This document shows positions 34,145 to 49,297 of a stretch of 64,000 bases of DNA, in pieces; positions within the stretch are counted from its first letter, which is position 1, and every line of letters starts with the position of its first letter. The notes beneath the pieces are model-generated. The model had not been told where the DNA came from. It did not search any database and saw only the letters and a list, made by a program, of their open reading frames with translations. The DNA comes from Salvelinus alpinus (taxonomy: Eukaryota; Chordata; Actinopteri; Salmoniformes; Salmonidae), in the NCBI RefSeq assembly GCF_045679555.1, contig NC_092098.1:15638538-15702537 (forward strand), read 5' to 3'. A program made the position numbers and the translations under genes.

Positions 34145-34522
34145 TGTCACGGCATTCATCGGAAGAAGAAGAGGAATCGTCAGACCAAAATGCAGCGGGG
34201 TACGTGTTCATCTTTATTCGCTTAACTGACTAAACACTGAATACAAAATAATAAAAAAAGAATAGCCGAAACAGTCCTGCAAGGTGCAACCAACACTAAA
34301 CAGAAAATAACCACCCACAACTAACAGTGGGAAAACAGGCTTCCTAAGTATGGTTCTCAATCAGAGACAACAAAAGACAGCTGTCCCTGATTAAGAACCA
34401 TACCCGGCCAAAACATAGAAATACAAAACCTAGACATACAAACATAGAATGCCCACCCACATCACACCCTGACCAAACAAAAAATAGAAACATACAAAGC
34501 AATCTACGGTCAGGGCGTGACA
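34145..34522 (-). mobile_element. Solo LTR, TGTCACG family, reverse orientation
   Basis: Ends are TGTCACG and CGTGACA, with a 5-bp duplication TTCTG at 34140-34144 and 34523-34527. On the minus strand its sequence matches the copy at 6539-6931, including GTCAGGGCGTGA near the start. It lies inside the Sleeping Beauty-type element and so is younger than it. Confidence 0.7.
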
Positions 34523-34756
34523 TTCTGACCCACTGGGAATGTGATGAAAGAAATAAAAGCTGAAATAAATCATTCTCTCTACTATTATTCTGACATTTCA
34601 CATTCTTAAAATAAAGTGGTGATCTTAACTGACCTAAGACAGGGACTTTTACTCTGATTAAATGTCAGGAATTGTGAAAACTGAGTTTAAATATATTTGG
34701 CTAAGGTGTATGTAAACTTCCGACTTCAACCCTACGTATACTGTAAGTTCATGTTC

Positions 34757-34902
34757 ACCTGAAATACACTCTCACCCTGAAATACACTCTCACCCTTAAA
34801 TACACTCTCAATCTGAAATACACTCTCAATCTGAAATACACTCTCAATCTGAAATACACTCTCACCCTGAAATACACTCTCAACCTGAAATACACTCTCA
34901 CT
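34757..34902. repeat. 18-bp minisatellite, eight copies
   Basis: The unit is CCTGAAATACACTCTCAC with C/A and C/T variants. It starts about 25 bp beyond the right end of the Tc1 element. Confidence 0.9.
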
Positions 34903-35145
34903 TGAGCTGTCGACACCTTGTGGTGTGAACTTGGATGTCTGTTGTAGTCTTTTTCCACAAGACCTGCTTGTCAGGAAAACAAGCTCCTTATGTTTTCTGT
35001 TTTAGCAGGAAAAGTCTCATCCTTGGGCATCTTTAGGTCAGAGTTGATGATCAGACACTGAAACAAACAACTTATGACGCACTGCTAACTCTCACAGCAC
35101 TCTCTCATTCCCACACACACACTCTCACACATACACACACACAGT

Positions 35146-36629
35146 TCTACAGCTGCACCATTGAGAGCCTCTTGACTGGCAGCATCACTGCTTGGTATGG
35201 CAACAGCACCGCCCTCGATCGCATTGTGTAGCGGACAGCCCAGTACATCACTGGGGCTGAGCTCCCTGCCATCCAGGACCTCTATAACAGGTGGTGTGAA
35301 AGGAAAGCCCGTAAAATCGTTAGACTCCAGCCACCCAAGCCATAGACTGTTATCTCTGCTCCTGCATGACAAGCGGTACCGGTGCATCAAATCTGACACC
35401 AACAGGCTCATAAACAGTTTTTAGTCGGCGTTCCAATTCATCCCAAAGATGTTCATTGGGGTTGAGATCAGGGCTCTGTGCAGGCCAGTCAAGTTCTTCC
35501 ACACCAATCTCGACAAACCATTTCTGTATGGACCTCGCTTTGTGCACAGGGGCATTGTCATGCTGAAACAGGAAAGGGCATCCCCAAACTGTTGCCATAA
35601 TGTTGGAAGCACAGAATCATCTAGAATGTCATTGTATGCTGTAGCGTTAAGATTTCCCTTTACTGGAACTAAGGGAACTTGCCCGAACCATGAAAAACAG
35701 CCTCAGACCATTATTCCTCCTCTTCCAAACGTTTTCCTCCTCCACCAAACTTTAGCGTTCTCCTGGCATCCGCCAAACCCAGATTCGTCCATCAGAGTGC
35801 CAGATGGTGAAGCGTGATTTATCACTCCAGAGAACGCGTTTCCAATGGCAGCAAGCTTTACACCAATACAGCCAACGCTTGGCATTGGGCATGGTGATCT
35901 TAGATCTTAGGCTGCTCGGCCATGGAAACCCATTTCATGAAGCTCCGGACGAACAGTTCTTGTGCTGACGTTGCTTCCAGAGGCAGTTTGTAACTCATTA
36001 GTGAGGGTTGCAACCGAGGACAAACAATTTTACATGCTTCACGCTCCATCACTCGGCGGTCCCGTTCTGTGAGCTTGTATGGCCTACCAATTTGCGGCTG
36101 AGCCGTTATTGCTCCTAGACATTTCCACTTCACAATAACAGCACTAACAGTTGACCGGGGCAGCTCTAGCAGGGCAGAAATTTGACTAACTGACTTGTTG
36201 AAAAGGTGGCATCCTATAACGGTGCCACGTTGAAAGTCATTAAGCTCTTCTGTATGAGCCATTTTACTGCCGATATTTGTCTATGGAGATTGCATGGCTG
36301 TGTGCTTGATTTTATACACATGTCAGCAACGTGTGTGGCTGAAATATCCAAATCCACTGATTTGAAAGGGGTGTTCACATACTTTTGGCCATGTAGTGTC
36401 TCTACGTCTATCACTCCAGTGTCCCTGCACATTGTAAATAATGGTATTAGAACTGACCCTGTATATAGCTTACTTACTTTCTCATGTTCTTCTTATTTTA
36501 ATTTCTTGTGTGTTTCTGTTCTACCTTATGTTATTTTTAGTACTACATTGATACTGTTTACGCATGTTGGGTTAAGAGCTGGAAAGGCATGTCACTGTAC
36601 TTGTGCATGTGACATTAAAACTTGAAACT
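35146..36629 (+). pseudogene. LINE 3' fragment (reverse transcriptase C-terminus and tail), split by Tc1
   Basis: Translation from 35146 gives F-Y-S-C-T-I-E-S and G-S-I-T-A-W-Y-G-N, matching the end of the reverse transcriptase at 49609 (G-C-I-T-A-W-Y-G-N). A stop follows at about 35227 and a frameshift near 35345. Homology breaks at 35420 where a Tc1 element enters, and resumes at 36399 with an untranslated tail ending TGTGCATGTGACATTAAAAC at about 36602-36621. A related tail is at 56730-56911. Confidence 0.7.
35421..36398 (-). pseudogene. Tc1-like element and transposase, third family, broken
   Basis: The minus-strand N-terminus begins at 36262 (M-A-H-T-E-E-L) with a helix-turn-helix region (S-V-S-Q-I-S-A-L-L) and I-G-R-P. 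It is then interrupted by frame changes. The catalytic part gives [10 protein letters not shown] (second D) and [11 protein letters not shown] (E) near 35560-35440. The 5' terminal repeat (ACTACATGGCCAAAAGTATG on the minus strand) is present; the 3' one is lost at the junction with the LINE. Confidence 0.8.
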
Positions 36630-39809
<3,180 letters not shown>

Positions 39810-39810
39810 G

Positions 39811-39877
<67 letters not shown>

Positions 39878-39878
39878 C
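39811..39878. repeat. (CTGC)17 microsatellite
   Basis: It directly follows the TCTG array with an abrupt change of unit, giving a compound tetranucleotide repeat. Confidence 0.97.
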
Positions 39879-40834
39879 GAAACTCTATAGATGAGACCTC
39901 TATATCACTCATAGTAATGCCCTGACCTCCACATTCACATTTATGAGCTGCTCATTAACTCTCTGAGCCCTACTACCGAAATGTATGGGATTTCAAAGTT
40001 TCAACAGGTTTTGGGTATTTTACAGGATTATGGAGAAAAACTCAGTGGTCACAGGAGAGCAAGTGTATTTGCCTTATTTGGCAGCAGTGTGTTGTAATTC
40101 TAGGTCTGCAAAGACCTGCTGCACAATCACAGAATTATAGGCTTCAAACTGAAAATGTTGTCAAAAACTAAGTTTTTGCCAAATGGTGTTTAGTAACACT
40201 TTACCTGACACCTAGCATCATAACATGTTATAACACGGTCATAACCTGTCATTATATGGTCATTATACTGTCATGACCCATATATTTACACCTGTTTTGA
40301 CATATATTGCATTATTTTATGGCTGGTTATGACACCTACATACAGTAAGTGTCAAAACCCAAATGTATTAAAATGTGTTTTTTCACTTCCAAGAAATGTC
40401 CTTTCATTTGAAAGTTTGTTTCTTTAATCCTTTGTTGTTGTAATGAATTCTTTATTTTCTTTTCATCATATTTTAAGTACCTTGTAGTGAATACTCTTTT
40501 ACACTGTCATGAAGCACTATGAATGTACTGTGTCACTTTACTTGGACTAAGAAAATACACTTTATGACACTGTCAAGAAGCATTATGACCACCAGCATCT
40601 TATAAGCCAGATAGGCCTATCACGTACAGTGCATGCCCTTATGTCTGTCATCAGTCAAAAAGAGGGTGTCTTGCTCCTGAAATCTGCTCCTGCATGCATC
40701 CCAGTCATCAGCAACAGAGCATTGGGGTAGGTGCATGTCTGACATCAATGTGTGCGCAATAACAATTATAATTGAATATGGTCAATTTCAGAAAACGTTA
40801 TATAACATATACATTTTGGGGGTTTTGACATTCT

Positions 40835-40947
40835 TACATTTACATTTTACATTTTAGTCATTTAGCTTGAGCAAGGGTACATTGACATAGCCTTGTCGGC
40901 TTGAGGATTCGAACCAACGATGTAACCACTAGGCTACCTGCTGCCCC
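40835..40947 (-). mobile_element. Truncated tRNA-derived SINE, same family as 5721-5896
   Basis: The minus strand begins GGGGCAGCAGGTAGCCTAGT, has GGTTCGAATCCTC at about 40906-40918 and ends with GACTAAAATGTAAAATGTAA. An internal piece of the body is deleted. Confidence 0.7.
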
Positions 40948-41054
40948 TTTTATGTAGGTGTCATAACCAGCCATAAAATAACACAATATATGTTACAACC
41001 GGTCTAATTATATGTGTCATGACCATATTATGACAGGTTATGGCATGTTATGTT

Positions 41055-41970
41055 AAGATTGTAGGGGCTGTTTTGTTAGACTTCAGTGCGGGTTTTGACA
41101 TTATCGATCATAGTCTGCAGCTGGAAAAACGTATGTGTTATGGCTTTACACCCCCTGCTATAATGTGGATAAAGAGTTACCTCTCTAACAGAACACCTCT
41201 CTAACAGAACACTAAGCCTCTCCAACATAATTCAGGTAGAATCAGGAATTCCCCAGGGCAGCTATCTAGGCCCCTTACTATTTTTCAATCTTTACTAACG
41301 ACATACCACTGGCTTTGAGTAAAGCCAGTGTGTCTATGTCTGCGGATGACTCAACACTATACACATCAGCTACTACAGCGACTGAAATGACTGCAACACT
41401 TAGCTCAGAATAGGGCAGCACAGTTAGCCCTTAAATGTACACGGAGAGCTAATATATATGCATGTCAATCTCTCATGGCTCAAAGTGGAAGAGAGATTGA
41501 CTTCATCACTACTTGTTTTTGTGAGAAGTGTTGACATGCTGAATGCACAGAGCAGTCGGACAGTCATGTATACCACACAAGACATGCCACCAGAGGTCTC
41601 TTCACAATCACCAAGTCCAGAACAGACTATGGGAGGCGCACAATACTACATAGAGCCATGACTACAAGGAACTCTGTTCCACATCAGGTAACTGATGCAA
41701 GCAGTAGGATTAGTTTTAAAAAACAGATCAAAATACACCTTATGGAACAGTGGGGACTGTGAAGAGACACAGACACAGGTACAGACACACGCATATGCAC
41801 ACACACTCTGTACACACGTACATTGTAATATTGTTGTATGGTGGTATTTTACATTTTGTATTGTAGATATGTGGTGGTGTAATAATGTTATATGATGTAT
41901 TGTTTTATCTTTTGTTTTATGTTTGATGTAAGTGCCTTAATGTGTTTGGACCCCTAATAATAAATACAAA
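41055..41970 (+). pseudogene. L2-type LINE reverse transcriptase, internally deleted
   Basis: Near 41080 translation gives L-L-D-F-S-A-G-F-D-I-I-D-H, and near 41330 V-S-M-S-A-D-D-S, where the usual Tyr before A-D-D is Ser. The sequence then jumps, at about 41405, to A-Q-N-R-A-A-Q-L-A-L and T-D-Y-G-R-R-T-I-L-H, so the central part is deleted. Stops and frame changes are present throughout. The 3' end is the TAATAATAAATACAAA tail at about 41955-41970. Confidence 0.75.
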
Positions 41971-42242
41971 TGTCAGCTGTTATGACATGGTTATGACCGT
42001 TTCATAACGTGTTATGACGCTAGGTGTCACGTAAAGTGTTACCCAGTTCATATGTTAGTCTGTCAGCAGTGTATTTGTTTTGTACCGTTTGTTCTAGATT
42101 TAGTGTGAGTTTAGAGAAACAGTTTGTATACACACACACGCCATCCTTATTGTATGTTTGACGGTTTCCACCGTTCTGCCACTCACTGATTTAACCTGAC
42201 CTCTCCCTGACTAGGACCAGGGAGTTCAGGAATGTACACCTT

Positions 42243-43510
<1,268 letters not shown>

Positions 43511-43667
43511 TGGGTATCTGTAACAAGGTCCTGGGTAATACGCTTATGCTTGTATGCTAATGCTAGCCCTGCACCCTGCTGTATGTTGTCAAACAAAGGG
43601 TGATTATCCCCACGCCAAGCTGGAACACGCTGCATGCACCACCAACAGTGTAGCTTGCACTTAGTGC

Positions 43668-44800
43668 ATTAAGAAGAATAGCGCATTGGTTAAGAACAAT
43701 AGAGTATTAGTTAAGAAGAATAGAGCATTGGTTAAGAAAAATAGAGCATTGGTTAAGAAGAATAGAACATTAGTTAAGAAGAATAGAGCATTAGTTAAGA
43801 AGAATAGAGCATTGGTTAAGAAAAATAGAGCATTGGTTAAGAAAAATAGAGCATTGGTTAAGAAGAATAAAGCATTGGTTAAGAAGAATAGAGCATTATT
43901 TAAGAAGAATAGAGCATTGGTTAAGAAGAATAGAGCATTAGTTAAGAAGAATAGAGCATTGGTTAAGAAGAATAGAGCATTAGTTAAGAAGAATAGAGCA
44001 TTAGTTAATAAGAATCGAGCATTGGTTAAGAAGAATAGAGCATTGGTTAAGAAGAATAGAGCATTGGTTAAGAAGAATAGAGCATTGGTTTAGAAGAATA
44101 GAGCATTAGTTAAGAAGAATAGAGCATTGGTTAAGAAGAATCGAGCATTGGTTAAGAAGAATCGAGCATTGGTTAAGAAGAATAGAGCATTGGTTAAGAA
44201 GAATAGAGCATTGGTTAAGAAGAATAGAGCATTAGTTAAGAAGAATAGAGCATTGGTTAAGAAGAATCGAGCATTGGTTAAGAAGAATCGAGCATTGGTG
44301 AAGAAGAATAGAGCATTGGTTAAGAAGAATAGAGCATTGGTTAAGAAGAATAGAGCATTGGTTAAGAAGAATAGAGCATTGGTTAAGAAGAATAGAGCAT
44401 TGGTTAAGAAGAATAGAGCATTGGTTAAGAAGAATAGAGCATTGGTTAAGAAGAATAGAGCATTGGTTAAGAAGAATAGAGCATTGGTTAAGAAGAATAG
44501 AGCATTAGTTAAGAAGAATAGAGCATTAGTTAATAAGAATAGAGCATTGGTTAAGAAGAATAGAGCATTGGTTAAGAAGAATAGAGCATTGGTTAAGAAG
44601 AATAGAGCATTAGTTAAGAAGAATAGAGCATTAGTTAAGAAGAATAGAGCATTGGTTAAGAAGAATAGAGCATTGGTTAAGAAGAATAGAGCATTGGTTA
44701 AGAAGAATAGAGCATTGGTTAAGAAGAATAGAGCATTGGTTAAGAAGAATAGAGCATTGGTTAAGAAGAATAGAGCATTAGTTAAGAAGAATAGAGCATT
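43668..44800. repeat. Minisatellite, 21-bp unit, about 54 copies, open reading frame
   Basis: The unit GGTTAAGAAGAATAGAGCATT reads as a Val-Lys-Lys-Asn-Arg-Ala-Leu heptad. The frame is open from 43665 to 44903 except for one TAG at 44091-44093, and has no ATG at its head. The repeated variants (TTG/TTA, AGA/CGA, AAG/AAA) are synonymous in this frame, while most single-copy variants change the residue. No promoter or splice signal is evident, so the array is best called non-coding. Confidence 0.95.
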
Positions 44801-44960
44801 TGGGTTACATCCGTTTCTTTTCAGTCTTGTTTATTCAATAGTGAATTCTTGCATGTGTTCAAATTGTTTTCCAGGCAAAGAAGTACTGTTCAACTCAGTT
44901 TAGATGTTTCCTTTCTGAGCACAATAAGAAGCATTCTGAGTGTGTCTCTGGTGTCTGTGT

Positions 44961-45671
<711 letters not shown>

Positions 45672-45791
45672 TGATCAATCAATCAATCAATCAAATGTAT
45701 TTTATAAAGCCCTTCTTACATCAGCTGATGTCACAAAGTGCTGTTCAGAAACCCAGCCTAAAACACCAAACAATGCAGGTGTAGAAGCTTT
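45672..45791 (-). mobile_element. LINE-like 3' tail, reverse orientation, with (AATC)n
   Basis: In reverse complement it matches the end of the repeat at 22095-22575 (CAGCACTTTG / GACATCAGCTGATG region and AGCCTAAAAC). The terminal ATTGATTGATT units form a short tetranucleotide run. Confidence 0.7.
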
Positions 45792-45854
45792 GGAACTCAT
45801 TTTTCTGCATGATTGATTTTCTATTCAACCATGGTTCAACCATGGTTACCTCTT

Positions 45855-46205
45855 TTTCTCCCCAATTTTCGATCTTGTCTCATTGCTGAAAATCCCCAAC
45901 GGGAGAGGTGAAGGTAGAGTCATGCGTCCTCCAAAACATGACCCGCCTAACCACGCTCCTTAACACCCGCCAGCTTAACCTGGAAGCCAGCCTCACCAAT
46001 GTGTCAGAGGAAACACTGTTCAACTGGTGACCGGAGTCAGCCTGCAGGCACTCGGCCTGCCACCAGGAGTCGCTAGAGGGCGATGAGCTAAGTAAAGCCA
46101 AACCTTCCCCTAACCCGGACGACGCTGGGCCAATTCTGCGCCGTCCTATGGGACTCCTGGACACGGCCGGTTGTGGCACAGACGTTGGATTAAACCGAGA
46201 CTGTA
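45855..46205 (-). mobile_element. Long composite SINE lacking a clear tRNA head, reverse orientation
   Basis: On the minus strand the order is: a decayed head, then TAGGACGGCGCAGAATTGGC and CCAGCGTCGTCCGGGTTAGG shared with SmaI-like SINEs, then a long body with GGCTGACTCCGGTCACCAGT, ending in AATTGGGGAGAAAAAGAGG. The final part also occurs alone at 47003-47045. Confidence 0.65.
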
Positions 46206-47188
46206 ACGTCTGTAAGGTGACCATTGGACTTAAAATTTGTCGGATTGACTAAGTTTGCCGGTGCAACAATTTTTATTACATTTATAATGTATTGCTCTCA
46301 CATGTCCAATAAAAACCAACAATGTGCTACCTTTTAGTAGCATATCTGACAATTCTAACATCTATCTGTCTAACATCTATCTTTCACTCTTCTCTTGCCA
46401 TTTAATCCCAAAGATCTCTGACCACAACTTTGCCATGACAGCTCCGAGCTAGCTACTTGACAGCTAGCCCATGTGTACTAGCTAACTCTATTGGTCAACA
46501 ACTCCACCGTGCAGGGCCGGATCCAGTGGCACACTGCTGGTGGGGGCAACCTCCCTCCAAACCCTGATGACAACCATTGTATAACGACACATAACTCAGA
46601 AACACCATAAAAGTCTCTATGAATGTTGAGCTAAGACCTTTAAAAGTCACTCAGTTATAAAACATTTTTACTTTGAGTTAAAACTTTGCTTTGAATGGGA
46701 AGTCATACTTTACAATGTAAGACTCTGTCGCAATCTAGTTCGTTCAAAACTGATTTTAGACGGCCAGCAGACCAGAGTTTAAGCCAGCAACACTTGCAGT
46801 TATGCAAGCACACCACCTGTGCCATTAAGGTCCAGACCTTTTGTCAGAGGCTGCATTATAGGTTACAATAACACTGCTAATGACAGCCTTTTCGTTGCTA
46901 AAAAAATCTGGCTTTGCATGTGGAATAATACACCTTTAACAGAAAATAACTTTCCGGTGTAAAAACCATGGAACTTTAAAACAGAAATATATTTTTTCAC
47001 ACCTTTTTCTCCCCAATTTCATGATATCCAATTGGTAGTTAAATTAGCACCACAATGGTGCACTAACCAAGGTTTTCCAGCACACAACTTTGACCTACTG
47101 CTATGTTGGTATATTGTGCTTCAAACAATGTGAAGGCAGGTTGAGAAGATTTGAATCCTAACCAAACTGCTTAATTCATACTCTTCAC
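46206..47188. other. Low-copy stretch with a short SINE tail piece
   Basis: A 40-bp fragment with TTTTTCTCCCCAATTTCATG at 47003-47022 matches the end of the composite SINE family. No gene is recognised. Confidence 0.45.
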
Positions 47189-47242
47189 AGGGATGATGGA
47201 CTTTACAGTGTCCTGATATCAAAATAAGTATATATACATGTA

Positions 47243-48849
47243 CAGTGGGGAGAACAAGTATTTGATACACTGCCGATTTTGCAGGTTTTCCTACTTACAA
47301 AGCATGTAGAGGTCTGTAATTTTTATCATAGGTACACTTCAACTGTGAGAGACGGAATCTAAAACAAAAATCCAGAAAATCACATTGTATGATTTTTAAG
47401 TAATTAATTTGCATTTTATTGCATGACATAAGTATTTGATACATCAGAAAAGCAGATCTTAATATTTGGTACAGAAACCTTTGTTTGCAATTACAGAGAT
47501 CATACGTTTCCTGTAGTTCTTGACCAGGTTTGCACACACTGCAGCAGGGATTTTGGCCCACTCCTCCATACAGATCTTCTCCAGATCCTTCAGGTTTCGG
47601 GGCTGTCGCGGGGCTATACGGACTTTCAGCTCCCTCCAAAGATTTTCTATTGGGTTCAGGTCTGGAGACTGGCTAGGCCACTCCAGGACCTTGAGATGCT
47701 TCTTACGGCGCCACTCCTTAGTTGCCCTGGCTGTGTGTTTCGGGTCGTTGTCATGCTGGAAGACCCAGCCACGACCCATCTTCAATGCTCTTACTGAGGG
47801 AAGGAGGTTGTTGGCCATGATCTCGCGATACATGGCCCCATCCATCCTCCCCTCAATACGGTGCAGTCGTCCTGTCCCCTTTGCAGAAAAGCATCCCCAA
47901 AGAATGATGTTTCCACCTCCATGCTTCACGGTTGGGATGGTGTTCTTGGGGTTGTACTCATCCTTCTTCTTCCTCCAAACACGGCGAGTGGAGTTTAGAC
48001 CAAAAAGCTCTATTTTTGTCTCATCAGACCACATGACCTGCTCCCATTCCTCCTCTGGATCATCCAGATGGTCATTGGCAAACTTCAGACGGGCCTGGAC
48101 ATGCGCTGGCTTGAGCAGGTGGACCTTGCGTGCGCTGCAGGATTTTAATCCATGACGGTGTAGTGTGTTAGTAATGGTTTTCTTTGAGACTGTGGTCCCA
48201 GCTCTCTTCAGGTCATTGACCAGGTCCTGCCGTGTAGTTCTGGGCTGATAACTCACCTTCCTCATGATCATTGATGCCCCACGAGGTGAGATCTTGCATG
48301 GAGCCCCAGACCGAGGGTGATTGACCGTCATCTTGAACTTCTTCCATTTTCTAATAATTGCGCCAACAGTTGTTGCCTTCTCACCAAGCTGCTTGCCTAT
48401 TGTCCTGTAGCCCATCCCAGCCTGTTGCATGTCTACAATTTTATCCCTGATGTCCTTATACAGCTCTCTGGTCTTGGCCATTGTGGAGAGGTTGGAGTCT
48501 GTTTGATTGAGTGTGTGGACAGGTGTTTTTTATACAGGTAACGAGTTCAAACAGGTGCAGTTAATACAGGTAATGAGTGGAGAACAGGAGGGCTTCTTAA
48601 AGAAAAACTAACAGGTCTGTGAGAGCCGGAATTCTTACTGGTTGGTAGGTGATCAAATACTTATGTCATGCAATAAAATACAAATTAATTCCTTAAAAAT
48701 CATACAATGTGATTTTCTGGATTTTTGTTTTACATTCCGTCTCTCACAGTTGAAGTGTACCTATGATAAAAATGACAGACCTCTACATGCTTTGTAAGTA
48801 GGAAAACCTGCAAAATCGGCAGTGTATCAAATACTTGTTCTCCCCACTG
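47243..48849 (-). mobile_element. Complete Tc1-like transposon, 1,607 bp
   Basis: The ends are CAGTGGGGAGAACAAGTA and its inverse, flanked by TA at 47241-47242 and 48850-48851. The terminal repeats (47243-47441 and 48651-48849, 199 bp each) differ at about four positions by eye. Each contains an outer and an inner copy of AAGTATTTGAT, an IR/DR layout. With an intact gene inside, this is the least decayed element in the window and a recent insertion. Confidence 0.95.
47459..48481 (-). CDS. Tc1-like DD34E transposase, full length and uninterrupted
   Basis: The enzyme cuts the element out at its terminal repeats and joins it into TA sites in the nucleus. The gene is 340 codons, the usual family length, from ATG at 48481 to the stop at 47459. 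Residues 1-120 hold two helix-turn-helix units of the paired type (Y-R-T-I-G-K-Q-L at 25-32; R-S-G-A-P-C-K-I at 57-64). The catalytic residues are D153 (W-S-D-E-T-K), D244 (Q-H-D-N-D-P-K-H-T) and E279 (D-L-N-P-I-E-N-L-W), giving 34 residues between D244 and E279. The G-G-rich H-G-G-G motif is at 187-190. The start was chosen because it matches the N-terminus of the related copy at 12240. No stop or frameshift is present. Whether it is expressed or active cannot be seen from sequence. Confidence 0.93.
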   Translation of the reverse strand: MAKTRELYKDIRDKIVDMQQAGMGYRTIGKQLGEKATTVGAIIRKWKKFKMTVNHPRSGAPCKISPRGASMIMRKVSYQPRTTRQDLVNDLKRAGTTVSKKTITNTLHRHGLKSCSARKVHLLKPAHVQARLKFANDHLDDPEEEWEQVMWSDETKIELFGLNSTRRVWRKKKDEYNPKNTIPTVKHGGGNIILWGCFSAKGTGRLHRIEGRMDGAMYREIMANNLLPSVRALKMGRGWVFQHDNDPKHTARATKEWRRKKHLKVLEWPSQSPDLNPIENLWRELKVRIAPRQPRNLKDLEKICMEEWAKIPAAVCANLVKNYRKRMISVIANKGFCTKY

Positions 48850-49027
48850 TATATATATATATATACGCCTCGCACCTACTACCATACTCCGTTCAAAGGC
48901 ACTTCAATCTTTTGTCTTTCCCATTCACCCTCTGAATGGCACACATACACAATCCATGTCTCAATTGTCTCAAGGCTTAAAAATAATTATTTAACCTATC
49001 TCCTCCCCTTCAACTACACTGATTGAG

Positions 49028-49250
49028 TATGGTAGTAGGTGCGAGGCACAGCGGTTTGTGTCAAGAACTGCAACGCTGCTGGGGTTTTCACACTCAGTTT
49101 CCTGTGTGTATCAAGATTGGTCCACCACCCAAAGGACATCCAGCCAACTTGACAGAGCTGTGGGAAGCATTGAAGTCAACATGGGTCAGCATCCCTGTGG
49201 AACGCTTTCAACACCATGGCCCGAGGGTACATGTTTTGGTATACTCAGTG
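49028..49250 (+). pseudogene. C-terminal fragment of another Tc1-like transposase
   Basis: The frame gives [11 protein letters not shown] and [17 protein letters not shown], typical of the last part of a Tc1/mariner transposase, then runs into ACTCAGTGTATATA near 49250. The catalytic part is absent. A 23-bp inverted repeat (48867-48889 and 49026-49048) brackets its start. Confidence 0.55.
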
Positions 49251-49297
49251 TATATATACTTATTTTGATATCAGGACACTGTAAAGTCCATTATCCC

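Larger units (their letters stand above)
32727..34732 (+). mobile_element. Sleeping Beauty-type Tc1 element with IR/DR ends, interrupted by a solo LTR
   Basis: The left end CAGTTGAAGTCGGAAGTTTA follows TA (32725-32726). An inner direct repeat (TCAGAAGTTGACGTACACTA) lies at about 32931-32950, and the right end is the inverted copy ending ACTTCCGACTTCAACC. This two-repeat (IR/DR) arrangement is that of the salmonid Tc1 group from which Sleeping Beauty was derived. A 378-bp solo LTR (34145-34522) splits the right inner repeat. The last two bases of the right end are changed. Confidence 0.9.
40191..42043. mobile_element. Foldback element with long inverted arms, hosting a LINE and a SINE
   Basis: The ends (GTAACACTTTACCTGACACC at left, GGTGTCACGTAAAGTGTTAC at right) are inverted over about 50 bp. 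A second pair of inverted blocks (40300-40345 and 40950-40996, core TTATGGCTGGTTATGACACC) extends the stem. An L2-type LINE (41055-41970) sits within the right arm and a SINE piece (40835-40947) in the loop. There is no transposase. Confidence 0.7.
47189..49297. repeat. Pair of 48-bp inverted repeats framing two Tc1 sequences
   Basis: 47189-47236 is repeated in inverse at 49251-49297, with core GGACTTTACAGTGTCCTGAT and apparently one mismatch. Between them lie the complete Tc1 element and a fragment of another Tc1 family. Confidence 0.85.

Noticed and set aside
43668..44800. Possible secreted or structural repeat protein gene
   Set aside because: No ATG at the head, no promoter or splice signals, and the open frame is forced by a stop-free 21-bp unit; kept only as a finding.
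47520..48155. 211-codon plus-strand frame opposite the transposase
   Set aside because: Shadow of the minus-strand Tc1 gene; no independent motif.
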